Shown here: piece after piece, positions 1-10,596 of the stretch | Layout: each line of letters starts with the position of its first letter | Position numbering within the stretch: the stretch's first letter is position 1 | Assembly (NCBI GenBank): GCA_964467615.1 | Contig: CAYXRK010000020.1 | Coordinates: forward strand, 1 to 38,649 | Length of the DNA stretch: 38,649 nucleotides | Reading direction: 5' to 3' | Source: CAYXRK01 sp964467615 | GTDB taxonomy: Bacteria; Hydrogenedentota; Hydrogenedentia; Hydrogenedentales; GCA-2746185 | The notes under the pieces: generated by a model | Seen by the model: the letters and a program-made list of their open reading frames with translations, nothing else | What the model was told of the DNA's origin: nothing | Database searches by the model: none | Translations under genes and position numbers: made by a program

Positions 1-12
1 GGTGATGGTTAA

Positions 13-102
13 GGTGAGGGCGAAGGTGAGGGTGAAGGCGAAGGCGAAGGCGAAGGTGAGGGCGAAGGAGAAGGTGAGGGCGAAGGAGAAGGTGAGGGCG
101 AA
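13..102 (+). repeat. Gly-Glu hexanucleotide coding repeat
   Basis: Fifteen consecutive GGN-GAR codon pairs encode (Gly-Glu)15, in the same frame as the EF-hand protein that follows from 121. Such low-complexity GE linkers usually separate a surface-protein ectodomain from its C-terminal part. An in-frame TAA lies at 10-12, just before the repeat, where a GAA codon would be expected. The window edge also falls in this repeat, so the upstream part of the gene is not visible. Confidence 0.85.
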
Positions 103-120
103 GGCCCGACTGACGTCGAA

Positions 121-924
121 ATGGCCGCCCAGGATCTGGACGAGAATTTCGAAACGATCGACGCCGATGAGAGTGGCACGTTGACGCTCTCCGAGGCCCA
201 GGCGGTGTTACCGGATATTACGCAAGAGATATTCGACGCAATCGATGTAGATTCGGATGGCGAGTTGACACTTGATGAAATCGCGGCGGCGCTTCCGACC
301 GAGTTGTGCCTGCTTCTCGACGAAGTCGACGCGGCGCTGGATGCGTTCCACACTGCGTTCGGCGTCGAGTCATCGGGCGATACCGATCTCGCAGGCGAAG
401 GTTTGCCCGATCGATACGCGATCGCGCTGGTGGATCATGGGGCATGTCCAGGCGATGACGCAGCGCTCGCGGCAGCCACCGAAAGCGCGTACGCGGCAAA
501 CCTTGACGCGCTCGCGCCGCTCGATGACCACGTCTCAATGGTGGCCGCGTTGGCGTTGACCAGCGACGCCATGAGCGCCGCGTTGCGCGATCTCCTTTCC
601 GACGCCGGATACGACGTGACCGGGCTCGTTTTCGAGGTTGTAGAACTCGCAACCAAGCAGGTTTCAAATCAACCCTATTCCGCCGACGGCGACATCGACG
701 GCGACGACGTCACCAACGAAACCGAATTCAACAACGTGCGCGCGGCGGCCGGTGGCGTTGCCGAGTTCCTCGCGGCGGCGACAGACCCCGCGAGCGATGG
801 CACCGTGGCAACGCCCGGATGTTTCGGCGCGGGTCCCGGTCAGGGTAAGGCAAACGCGACGTCGATGCTACTCATGGCGCTCGCGTCAGGCCTTCTGATG
901 GTTCGGCGCCGCCGCATCGCATAG
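121..924 (+). CDS. EF-hand surface protein with C-terminal membrane anchor, probably 3' part of a larger gene
   Basis: 267 residues from ATG 121; the frame stays open upstream through the GE repeat to a TAA at 10-12, so this is probably the C-terminal part of a longer surface protein. Two EF-hand loops are visible at residues 14-25 (DADESGTLTLSE) and 42-53 (DVDSDGELTLDE), with acidic ligands at positions 1, 3, 5 and 12, so calcium binding is likely. A further Asp-rich stretch near residue 200 (DGDIDGDD) resembles a calcium-binding or dockerin-like loop. The tail has Cys234, a hydrophobic segment at about 249-261 and four arginines at 262-265. This is the layout of C-terminal sorting signals such as MYXO-CTERM or Synerg-CTERM, suggesting processing and anchoring at the envelope. 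The ATG at 121 has no clear ribosome binding site, so it may not be the true start. The middle region matches no family I recognise. Confidence 0.7.
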   Translation: MAAQDLDENFETIDADESGTLTLSEAQAVLPDITQEIFDAIDVDSDGELTLDEIAAALPTELCLLLDEVDAALDAFHTAFGVESSGDTDLAGEGLPDRYAIALVDHGACPGDDAALAAATESAYAANLDALAPLDDHVSMVAALALTSDAMSAALRDLLSDAGYDVTGLVFEVVELATKQVSNQPYSADGDIDGDDVTNETEFNNVRAAAGGVAEFLAAATDPASDGTVATPGCFGAGPGQGKANATSMLLMALASGLLMVRRRRIA

Positions 925-959
925 GATAGGATCGGTTTCGGCGAACGAGGGCGTGGCCC

Positions 960-1920
960 ATGCGGCTGCGCCCTCGTTGTCGTATTATCATTGGCGTGCC
1001 GATTCCAGACGCAATAGTCATCGCGGGGCCGACGGCTTCGGGCAAAACGGCGCTGGCGATTGCGACCGCGCAGGCGCTCGATACGGAGATCGTCTCAGCC
1101 GATTCGATGCAGTTCTATCGGGGCCTGGAAATCGGTTCGGGACAACCAGCGACGGCCGAGTTGGCGCGCGTCAAACACAATTTCGTGGGGAGTCTCGATC
1201 CGTCCGAGGTGATGAGCGCGGGACGGTTCGCGGAGGAGGCGCGAAAGGTGGTGCGCCGGTTGAACCTGCGCGGGAAGTCTGCGGTCGCCGTGGGCGGATC
1301 GGGGTTGTACATTCGCGCGCTGATCGATGGGCTGTTTTCAGGTCCGGGGCGGGACGAAGCCGTGCGCGCGCGGCTGGCAGCCGAGGCGGAGGAAGTCGGC
1401 GTGGCGGAATTGTTCGCGCGGCTGCAAGACGTCGACCCCTCCTACGCGAGCACGATCCACGACAACGACTTGCGGCGCATCGTCCGCGCGCTCGAGGTGT
1501 ATGAGATCACCGGGAGACCATTCTCGGAGTTGCACGAGACCGAAGCGCCGGGCGAGACGCTGAACGCGGTGCAGTTCGCGCTCGACTGGCCGCGCGACCA
1601 ACTCTACGAGCGGATCAACCGGCGCGTTGAGGTGATGTTGGCGTCGGGATGGATTGATGAAACGCGCCGTTTACTCGACGAAGGCCGCGGCCCTGACCTC
1701 GAACGGTTGCGCCCGCTGGGTTACCCGGAAATTGTGGCGCACGTGCGGGGCGAACTGGATATCGAGACGCTTACGGCGGCGATTCAGATGCAGACGCGCC
1801 GCCTCGCGAAGCGGCAGCTATCGTGGTTTCGCGGGGACGAACGGATTCATTGGATTAGCGTAACGGAATATCCGTCGGCGGAAGCGCAGCGGGACTACGT
1901 GCTCGACCGAATTCGATTGA

Positions 1921-1931
<11 letters not shown>
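960..1931 (+). CDS. miaA: tRNA dimethylallyltransferase MiaA
   Basis: Transfers a dimethylallyl group from DMAPP to N6 of A37 in tRNAs that read UNN codons; a cytoplasmic housekeeping enzyme. The sequence shows the P-loop GPTASGKT (residues 23-30), the DSMQFYRGLEIGSGQP substrate motif, GGSGLY, a central helical insert, LGYPEI, and the C-terminal QTRRLAKRQLSWFR motif. At 323 residues it is near the usual 300-320. A GTG at 996 would remove 12 residues and place the start closer to the usual MiaA N-terminus, so the exact start is open; neither has a strong ribosome binding site. It lies 35 bp after the EF-hand gene. Its 3' end overlaps the convergent DUF1501 gene by 11 bp, so the two stop codons are interleaved. 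Confidence 0.95.
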
Positions 1932-3374
<1,443 letters not shown>

Positions 3375-3378
<4 letters not shown>

Positions 3379-6300
3379 GGTTTCATCACAAATTCGTCGA
3401 AGTTCATGACCAATTGCGCGACGGCCGTCAGCGAAGCGGCGCGGACCGGATCGAGCGCTTCATCGATGCGGCGTTCTCCCGCCGCGATGTATGCCTTAGC
3501 ATCTTCTGGCGAGGCGGCGAAGATCGCCTGTTGTTCTTCGAGCGCTTGCTTGAGTATGGCGAGTTCGCGCTCGGAAGGAAAACGGCCCAGGAGCCGACGA
3601 AACATGCGTGCGAGCCGCGCGTCGTCCGCGCATTCCGCATCACAAAGTTCGGACTCCGCGATCGCGCGCGCCGCCTCGACGTATTGCACGTCGTTGAACA
3701 ACAGCAGCGATTGCAGCGGCGTCGCGGTGCGTTCGCGGCGGACCACGCAGCTCTCGCGGGTCGGCGCGTCGAACGTTAGCATCGAAGACGGAGGGATTGT
3801 CCGCTTCCAATAAGAATAGAGGCTGCGGCGGTAAAGACTATCGCCGTGGTCTTGCGCGTAGTCAATGCTCGCGGCATCTTTCCAGAGCCCGGCGGACTCG
3901 TACGGTTTGACACCCGGCCCGCCGATCGTTCGCACGAGGAGCCCGCTTGCGGCGAGTGTAGCGTCGCGGACTTCTTCCGCCGAGAGCCTGTACGACGGGC
4001 CGCGCGCGAGCAACTCGTTTGCGGGGTCACGCTCACGCAGTTCGGGAGACGCCACCGAGTCTTGCTGATACGCGGCGCTGGTCACAATGAGTCGGCATAG
4101 GGCCTTGACGTCCCAGCCCGAATCAACGAATCGGCGCGCCAAATAGTCGAGCAACTCGGGGTGGGTCGGCGCTTTGCCCTGGCTACCGAAATCTTCTTGC
4201 GTTTCGACAAGTCCGCGCCCGAAGAACTGTTGCCAAATGCGGTTCACGGCCACGCGAGCGGTCAGCGGGTGATTGGGGTCCGTCAACCATTTCGCAAGAC
4301 CCAGTCGATTCCGGGGCAAGTCGTCCGGGAACGGCAAGATGCTGGCGGGCACATCGGGATACACGGCATCGCGGGGCTGGTCGTATTGGCCGCGCGCGAG
4401 AATGTGGCTGACCCGCGGCTCGGGCATTTCGCGCATGACCATGATTTCGCGGACGCCTTGGACGAAGGCCGCTTCCTCACGCCGGGCAGTCAATAGTCGC
4501 TCGCGCGCGTTGGCTGGGGCCGCATCGACGCGCGCGGCATAGTACTCGGCGATGTGATCGCGCGGCGTGGAGGCCGGGTCCAACGCGATCGCCTTGCCGC
4601 GAAACAGCGCGCGCGCTTCGAGCGGCGTCAGCGCCGAATAGAAGATCATGAATTCGTCGACCGCGCCCTCCTCGAAACCCGCGTCGCGGCCCCGGTATCC
4701 GATTTGCACCGCAGGACCATCTCCGCCGTATAGAATAGTTTTGATGAGGTGATCGCGCTCGATTTCAGTTTCGGCGGGCTCGCCGTCCATGTAGATACGC
4801 AGGCCGCTTGCCCGGCTCGAGCCGTCGTAGGTCACGACAACGTGGAGCCACTCGCCCGCAGGAATCGGTGCCGCCGTGCGGACGCTAATCGCGTTGCCTG
4901 GCCAAAAGTGGCAGAGACGAAACACCACGCGGCCGTCGTCGAGCACCATTTCGTAGCCTCGGTTGGCGGCGTCCTCGGCGGCCATCGTGCGGTGGAATAT
5001 GACGGCGTGTCTCGGCAAGGTCTCGGCACGCAGCCACAGGGCAAACGAGAAGGGATCCGTCCGTTCGAATGAGCCGGTGTTATTAATATTGACGCCGTTG
5101 TCGCCCGAAAACTGCAACGCGCCACCGCGTGCGCCGGCCACTGGCTGGGGATCGGAACTCGACGAGGCGCTCACGGTTTGCGGCCCGATCGCGCGCACCA
5201 CACCGCTGGCGGCCTCGTCCAGCGGAAGATGGATCGTCGGCAAAGGAACTGGCGTCGAATGCGCGGCGCTCGAAAGCCAAGCGTCGAGCACCTCGCCCAC
5301 GGCGGCCTTGGCGCGATCTAGTTCGCGTTCGCGATCCTGCACGAGCATCTTGAGAAGTCCGTGCTTCTCTCGTTGTTCGCCCTCGTATACGAGTAAGCTC
5401 GGAGAAGGGACGGCGTCCGTATAGTGAGAATACATACCCGATTCGTCGATGTTGTTAAAAAACGAGAACATCGCGTAGTAATCGCGCTGCGAGATCGGGT
5501 CAAACTTATGGTCGTGGCAACGCGCGCAGCCCATCGTCAATCCCATAAACGCGGTGCCGACCGTGTCCACGCGATCGGCGACGTATGCCGTGCGGAACTC
5601 GTCGAGTACGCTGCCGCCTTCGTTCGTCTGGCGATGCAACCGGTTGAACGCCGTGGCAAGCACCTGATCTTGCGTCGCGTCCGGCAGCAGGTCGCCGGCG
5701 AGTTGCCACGTGATGAAATCGTCGTAGGGCAGATTGTCGTTAAACGCGCGCACGACCCAATCCCGCCATGGCCAGACGAAATTATCGCGGTCGCTCTGGT
5801 ACCCAAACGTGTCCGCGTAGCGCGCCGTATCGAGCCAGGCGGACGCCATGTGCTCGCCGAATGCGGGCGATGCGAGGAGTCCATCGACAACGCGTTCGAA
5901 GGCATCCGAAGATGAATCCGCGGCGATCGCGTCCATCGATTGGGTGTCGGGTGGAAGACCGGTCAGATCGAACGCGACTCGACGCAACAGCGCCTCGGAA
6001 CTCGCGCGGGCCGAGGGCGCGAGCCCTTCATCGCGCAGACGTTTCAGGACGAACGCATCGATCGGATTCCGAATCCAGTGTTCCGGATCGTCGACGCTCG
6101 GCGGCGCGATCTCAGCCGGAGGCACGAAAGCCCAATGTTTCTCGACGGTCGCGCCCGCATCGATCCACGCGACGATTTTCGCGATCTGGGACTCGTTCAA
6201 CGCCAGTCCCGAATCGGGCGGGGGCATATGGAAATCGGGATCGGTTGACGTGATGCGCTTGACCAACTCGCTTGTGGCGGAACTACCCGGAACAATAAGA

Positions 6301-6491
6301 CCCTTGGCGATGGCGGTCTCAGGCTGATCGAGGCGCAGATCCTTTTTGCGTTGTCCCGCATCGGGCCCGTGGCACTTGAAACAATTGTCCGAGAGAATCG
6401 GGCGGATTTCCCGCGAGAAATGGGGGCCATCAGCAGCGAATGACACGACTGCGAAGAATGCTGCGCCGACTACAATCTGGATAAAGATCAT
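3375..6491 (-). CDS. DUF1549/DUF1553 (PSD1) protein with cytochrome-c-like PSC1 domain and LamG insert
   Basis: 1038 residues from ATG 6491, chosen because it directly begins a Sec signal peptide (MIFIQIVVGAAFFAVVSFAA) and has AAGG upstream; the frame is open to 6716 and an ATG at 6518 is the alternative. Domains in order: PSC1 cytochrome-c-like with CFKCH haem motif (C37, C40, H41); DUF1549 from about 140 to 350, ending in the conserved CARCHDHKFD (C322, C325, H326), a second possible haem or metal site; a LamG/concanavalin-like beta-sandwich at about 420-630; and DUF1553 from about 727 to near the end (ARVAVNRIWQQFFGRG, PTHPELLDYLA). The LamG insert suggests binding of a sugar polymer. It forms an operon with the DUF1501 gene (4-bp overlap). 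Enzymatic activity is unproven. Confidence 0.92.
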
Positions 6492-6664
6492 CGTGCCCTT
6501 AGGATCGGTCGATTTCATCCGAATTGCCACGCGTGTAGAGTTGCGGTTTGGACGTATAGTATCCCAAAAGACGGACGAACGAGACGAGTTCGCCGATCCG
6601 ATCCGCGTTATCCGGCCATATATGCTGGTAGCGGTATCGCCGCCGCCGGAGACGCCCAGGACGA

Positions 6665-8008
6665 ATGACAACGAAGCGCCGAATCGTGCTGGTATGTTCG
6701 ATGCTCGTAACGGCATTCGTGGCCGCCTTTGCGGTGTACCGCGTGCGGCTCGAAAGAAAGCTCAATGAGCGAATTCAACGGGTGCGCGATGCGGGCCAGC
6801 CAGCGACGATGAGCGAAGTGAGGGAGTGGGTAAACGCGCCAGACCCTGACGGGACAGACCAATGGATGGAGGAACTCAGGACCTCGTACGTTGCCCCGGG
6901 AACAGAACTCGAATCGCTCCCCCTCTTCGGTAACGCCCGACGTAGGGACGTGACGCTCCCGTTAGGCGCTGTGGAAGTCCAGGCAATTTTGGCTTTTCTG
7001 GGCGAGAACCAAGATTTGATGGGGCACGTAAAGTCGATTGTCCAGAATGAGCCGCCGCCCGTCCGCTGGGGATTCCACCAGACCGTTTCACAGTCAGATG
7101 AAATCGTACGCGGCCAGCGCATGAGAAACATCACGAGCCTATTGCGGCTCAACGCAATTCTCGGGGCGGAACGCGGCGAGACCGATCTCACGGCAGAGGC
7201 GCTGGCCGGATTGATCGCGCTCGCGGGCGCGACTTCCCACGTGTCCATGGTGGTACCTCGGTTGGAATCTGATCAGATGCTTTGGATTGCGTCGATTGCG
7301 TACGGTGAGATTTCGCCGCATGTCACGTTTACGGCTGAACAGCTCGGTGTCTTGCAAGGGATCATCGAGGAACGCATTGCTCCACTTGACTTAAATCGCA
7401 TCCTTCTCGCCGAACAGGGGATGGTTCTGGCCCACCGAGATAACGAAAACGCGGAGCGCATCGTAATCCGAGAACCCGGAGTGGCCCAACTCTTGGACGA
7501 AATCGTTCCGTATTCCGAGACGGTCCGATGGTGGCATCGTATACGCGGCACGATGACCCTCGATTACATTCGATACATTGACGGATACGACGAGTACCTT
7601 CAGGCCGTCCTCGCGGTGTCGTACGATCGTGGACATGCAGCCGACCAATTCACGGCGGAATACGCGGGCCAAAACCCGAAGAGCCGGCTGTTGGTCGTGG
7701 CCCTGTCCAATGTGCGCGGGCTAATAACGCGCCTCGAGATCTCCGAGGCAACGCGCGGGGTGCTCCGCGCGGCGATCGCGACCGAGCGTTTCCAGAGGGA
7801 GTCGGATACCTATCCGGCCAAGCTCGACGATCTCGTTCCGAAGTTCTTGACCTCCGTCCCACTGGATCCATTCGACGGCCAAGCGCTGCGATACTACGGC
7901 GAGCCGGATTGGTTCGTGGTCTATAGCATCGGCGAGGACGTGCGGGACGACGGCGGCGATCCCGAGTCCGATATCGCGTTGCGAGGAGGGAATAGCGGGG
8001 AGGAATGA
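6665..8008 (+). CDS. unknown membrane-anchored protein with pseudopilin-like tail
   Basis: 447 residues; ATG 6665 has AGGA six bases upstream. The N-terminus is basic, then has one hydrophobic segment (IVLVCSMLVTAFVAAFAVY), likely a signal anchor, leaving the rest outside the cytoplasm. The middle is mostly helical and matches no family I recognise. The last ~75 residues (RESDTYPAKLDDLVPKFL, then VPLDPFDGQALRYY and a closing YSIGEDVRDDGGD) resemble the tail of many planctomycete pseudopilin-like and hypothetical proteins, in which YP..L..L.P.....P.DPF.G..L.Y and VYS.G.D..DDGG recur. It is divergent from the first DUF1549/DUF1553 operon across 173 bp and convergent with the sigma-54 activator gene. 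A real gene by length and codon pattern; function not known. Confidence 0.8.
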   Translation: MTTKRRIVLVCSMLVTAFVAAFAVYRVRLERKLNERIQRVRDAGQPATMSEVREWVNAPDPDGTDQWMEELRTSYVAPGTELESLPLFGNARRRDVTLPLGAVEVQAILAFLGENQDLMGHVKSIVQNEPPPVRWGFHQTVSQSDEIVRGQRMRNITSLLRLNAILGAERGETDLTAEALAGLIALAGATSHVSMVVPRLESDQMLWIASIAYGEISPHVTFTAEQLGVLQGIIEERIAPLDLNRILLAEQGMVLAHRDNENAERIVIREPGVAQLLDEIVPYSETVRWWHRIRGTMTLDYIRYIDGYDEYLQAVLAVSYDRGHAADQFTAEYAGQNPKSRLLVVALSNVRGLITRLEISEATRGVLRAAIATERFQRESDTYPAKLDDLVPKFLTSVPLDPFDGQALRYYGEPDWFVVYSIGEDVRDDGGDPESDIALRGGNSGEE

Positions 8009-8054
8009 GCGAGTTCTATTCTCTGGCCTGACGTCGATGTCTTCGCGCCGTCGA

Positions 8055-9638
8055 TCAGGGCCGGTGCACTCCGAGCTTGTTCATCCGATACGCGAGCGTG
8101 CTGGGCTTGACGTTCAGCCGGGCCGCCGCGCCGGACTTTCCCGCGATCTTGCCGCCGGATCGCGCGAGCGCCTCGCGGATCATTGCCGCCTCCGCGGCCT
8201 GGATTTCTTCGTAGGACGCGCATTGCGGCCGAGCGGCGGTGTCACCGGTTGCCGATAGAGTCGGCGCAGATGTGGCGGGACCGCCTACGTCAAAGCGAAG
8301 CGCTCCCGCGCCGGAGGTGAGTACGCCGCGCTCGACGATGTTCTCGAGTTCGCGCACGTTTCCCGGCCAGTCGTAGAGGCACAGCCGCTGCAATTCGTCC
8401 TCCGAGATCAAGCGCGCTTCGAGACCGTGTCGCCGTTCTGCGCGCTCGACCGCGTTTCGCACCAGGATAGGAATGTCTCCCCGGCGGTCGCGGAGCGGCG
8501 GGACATGAATCGGAAAGACATTCAGCCGATAGTAGAGGTCCTCGCGAAACCGGTCCGCCTTGATTGCGCTGCGCAGGTCGCGGTTCGTCGCGGCGATGAC
8601 GCGCACATCCACCGAGCGCGTGCGGTCGTCGCCAATCGGCTCGAACGTCCCTTCTTGAAGGACGCGCAACAGCTTGGCTTGGAGATCGAGCGGTATTTCC
8701 GCGATCTCGTCGAGAAAGAGCGTGCCCTTGTCCGCCAGCGCGAAGCGGCCCGTGCGGTTGCGCACGGCGCCGGTGAACGCGCCGCGCACGTGTCCGAAGA
8801 ACTCACTCTCGAATAAGTGCGCCGGAATCGACGCGCAGTTCACCTTCACAAGCGGGCGGGTCGCGCGGGAACTCCGCGCGTGTATCGCCTGTGCCACGAG
8901 TTCCTTTCCGGTGCCGGATTCGCCGGTCACGACCACGCTTACGTCCGACCGCGCCGCCGCGTCGATCTGCCGCAGCACGGATTGGATCGCCGGACTCTCG
9001 CCGATAATGTGCGCGCCGCCGCCGATTTCCTCACGAAGATACTCGTTTTCGATGCGCAACGATTCCGACAACGCCTGAATCGATTCGAAGGCGCGCGCGT
9101 TCGCAATGGACGCCGCCGCGTGGTTCGCGAAGATGCGGAGCAGGTCCATTTCGAGATCAGTGAATTGCTCGCGGCTGAACAGGCAGAGCGCCCCGAGGAC
9201 CTCGCCGTGAAATATCAGCGGTAGACCGGAGAACGCGGCGATGCCCTCGTGGTCGGCCCATTCGGGGTCAAGAAAATGTGACCGATTTCCGCCGAGCCGC
9301 GATTCGTTGATTACTTCACCCAATGCGACGATGCGCCCAATCCGGTCCGTGTTGATGGGGAAGCGGCGAAAGCGTCCGTCGAGTTTGTCCCAGCGTGGTT
9401 CGTTGGGATCGAGCGAGGCCCCGTCGCTCGCGACAAGATGGAGACAGCGCTCGTGTGAGGGACATTGCGGTTCGTAGGCGCAGACGCTGCACTGATCGCC
9501 GGGGCGTACGAGCCATATCCGGGCAAGCGCCGTCTCCGGCGCTTGGGCCAAGTTCGACACGACGGCTTTCAGGATGTCGTCCACGCGCTGGTGCCCTGAG
9601 AGGGCAGCGGCGCTTTGAATAAGTGTGCCCGTATCCAC
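8055..9638 (-). CDS. sigma-54-dependent activator (Cys-rich GAF, AAA+, Fis HTH)
   Basis: 527 residues. An N-terminal GAF-type sensor (to about 185) contains four cysteines in C-x2-C-x5-C-x5-C spacing (C49, C52, C58, C64), followed by LHLVASDG. A short coiled linker (about 188-204) leads to the AAA+ domain with Walker A GESGTGKE (238-245), the sigma-54-contacting GAFTGA loop (285-290) and Walker B FLDEI (307-311), then a Fis-type helix-turn-helix in the last ~45 residues. It should hydrolyse ATP to open sigma-54 promoters. There is no receiver domain, so it responds to a ligand or redox signal directly; the Cys cluster may hold a metal or Fe-S centre, or act as a thiol switch (inference). The start is GTG with no clear ribosome binding site. 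It is divergent from the DJ-1/PfpI gene, whose promoter is of sigma-54 type, so that gene is the obvious target. Confidence 0.93.
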   Translation of the reverse strand: MDTGTLIQSAAALSGHQRVDDILKAVVSNLAQAPETALARIWLVRPGDQCSVCAYEPQCPSHERCLHLVASDGASLDPNEPRWDKLDGRFRRFPINTDRIGRIVALGEVINESRLGGNRSHFLDPEWADHEGIAAFSGLPLIFHGEVLGALCLFSREQFTDLEMDLLRIFANHAAASIANARAFESIQALSESLRIENEYLREEIGGGAHIIGESPAIQSVLRQIDAAARSDVSVVVTGESGTGKELVAQAIHARSSRATRPLVKVNCASIPAHLFESEFFGHVRGAFTGAVRNRTGRFALADKGTLFLDEIAEIPLDLQAKLLRVLQEGTFEPIGDDRTRSVDVRVIAATNRDLRSAIKADRFREDLYYRLNVFPIHVPPLRDRRGDIPILVRNAVERAERRHGLEARLISEDELQRLCLYDWPGNVRELENIVERGVLTSGAGALRFDVGGPATSAPTLSATGDTAARPQCASYEEIQAAEAAMIREALARSGGKIAGKSGAAARLNVKPSTLAYRMNKLGVHRP

Positions 9639-9659
9639 AGCGTGATACTAACAAATATT

Positions 9660-9675
9660 AGTGACTATAGTCACT
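9660..9675. promoter_or_regulatory. 16-bp perfect palindrome, probable activator binding site
   Basis: AGTGACTATAGTCACT is identical to its reverse complement. Its centre lies about 116 bp upstream of the predicted start of transcription of the DJ-1/PfpI gene, in the usual range for a sigma-54 enhancer site. It is also about 22 bp upstream of the regulator's own GTG, so it could allow autoregulation. Confidence 0.65.
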
Positions 9676-9687
9676 GGATTCCGTGAA

Positions 9688-9703
9688 TCACAGTAATCTG
9701 TGA
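9688..9703. promoter_or_regulatory. second inverted repeat, probable activator binding site
   Basis: TCACAG-TAAT-CTGTGA: 6-bp arms around a 4-bp spacer. The centre is 28 bp from that of the first palindrome, a little under three helical turns. Both share TCAC/GTGA half-sites. Two sites of this kind are typical for oligomerising Fis-type activators. Confidence 0.5.
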
Positions 9704-9757
9704 GAAATTCGCGCGAGCCACGCGCCATTTTTGAGCGGAATTCGCAGGATCGAGGTT

Positions 9758-9772
9758 TGGCATGGTCGTTGC
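9758..9772 (+). promoter_or_regulatory. sigma-54 (-24/-12) promoter of the DJ-1/PfpI gene
   Basis: TGGCATG-gtcg-TTGC matches the consensus TGGCACG-N4-TTGC at all positions but one, with the required 10 bp between the GG and GC dinucleotides. Transcription would begin near 9784, a few bases before the GGAGG ribosome binding site at 9791-9795. Confidence 0.8.
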
Positions 9773-9804
9773 CTTATACCCATAGACAATGGAGGTAGCA
9801 GACA

Positions 9805-10557
9805 GTGAACCCACCGAACCCGGTAACTCGTAGATCGTTCATTAAACAGGCGTCCGTCCCTGGCGCATTAGCGGTCCTCGGCGGGGTTGTCTTGGCGGCC
9901 GACGCGAACGCCGCAGAACCCGGACTCCAAATCAAGACGATCGCACCCCCGAGCGATGGGATAATTCAGGTTGCGTTTCTCCTGTCGAGCGGCGCGAACG
10001 TCATCGACACGGCCGGCCCGTGGGAAGTGTTTCAGGACGTCCACATCGAAGTGGACGGAAAGATGCGGATGCCGTTCCGATTGTCCACGGTCGCCCGCAA
10101 AAAAGAATCTGTGCGCATGACCGGCGGGCTCGAGATCGTGCCGAAGTATTCATTCGAGGACGCACCGCAGCCGAACGTCATCGTGATTCCGGCGCAGAGC
10201 GGGTCCGCCGAATTGCACCAATGGTTGCGCGACATGTCGCCGAAGACCGACGTAACGATGTCCGTTTGCACGGGTGCGATTCAGTTGGGCGTAGCCGGAT
10301 TGTTGAACGGAAAGACCGCGACGACGCATCACGAATTTTACGATCAGTTCGCCTCCAAATTCCCGGAGGTCACATTGGTGCGGGGCCAACGATTCGTCGA
10401 CAACGGACAAATCGCGACGGCGGGCGGTCTGACGTCGGGGATTGACATGGCGCTCCACGTGGTCCGCCGCTACTTCGGCCTCGACGTCGCCAAACGCACC
10501 GCCGAATACATGGAATACGACCACTACGATCCGGATCGCGGGATGGTCGCGGGGTAG
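9805..10557 (+). CDS. Tat-exported DJ-1/PfpI family protein
   Basis: 250 residues from GTG 9805, with GGAGG nine bases upstream. The N-terminus has a twin-arginine signal (VTRRSFIKQASVPGALAVLGG) and an ANAAEP cleavage region, so the protein is predicted to act in the periplasm. The rest is a DJ-1/PfpI (glutamine-amidotransferase-like) domain: AFLLSSGANVIDTAGPWEVF, PNVIVIPAQSG, the nucleophile elbow MSVCTGAIQLGVAGLL with Cys155, the HHEFYDQF motif (His175/176) and TAGGLTSGIDMALHVV. This arrangement is closest to the GlxA-like AraC N-terminal domain and isonitrile hydratases rather than to human DJ-1. No DNA-binding domain follows, so it is probably an enzyme: hydratase, deglycase-like or thiol stress protein. 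Export of such a protein is uncommon. It is driven by the sigma-54 promoter at 9758. Confidence 0.9.
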   Translation: MNPPNPVTRRSFIKQASVPGALAVLGGVVLAADANAAEPGLQIKTIAPPSDGIIQVAFLLSSGANVIDTAGPWEVFQDVHIEVDGKMRMPFRLSTVARKKESVRMTGGLEIVPKYSFEDAPQPNVIVIPAQSGSAELHQWLRDMSPKTDVTMSVCTGAIQLGVAGLLNGKTATTHHEFYDQFASKFPEVTLVRGQRFVDNGQIATAGGLTSGIDMALHVVRRYFGLDVAKRTAEYMEYDHYDPDRGMVAG

Positions 10558-10566
10558 GGGTGTAGT

Positions 10567-10596
10567 TCCGCGGAAGGCTCGCTCAGCCTGCGCGGA
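10567..10596. terminator. bidirectional hairpin between convergent genes
   Basis: TCCGCG...CGCGGA encloses a second stem AGGCT-cgctc-AGCCT. It occupies almost the whole gap between the DJ-1/PfpI stop and the ParE-like stop, where a shared terminator is expected. There is no T-tract, so intrinsic strength is uncertain. Confidence 0.5.
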
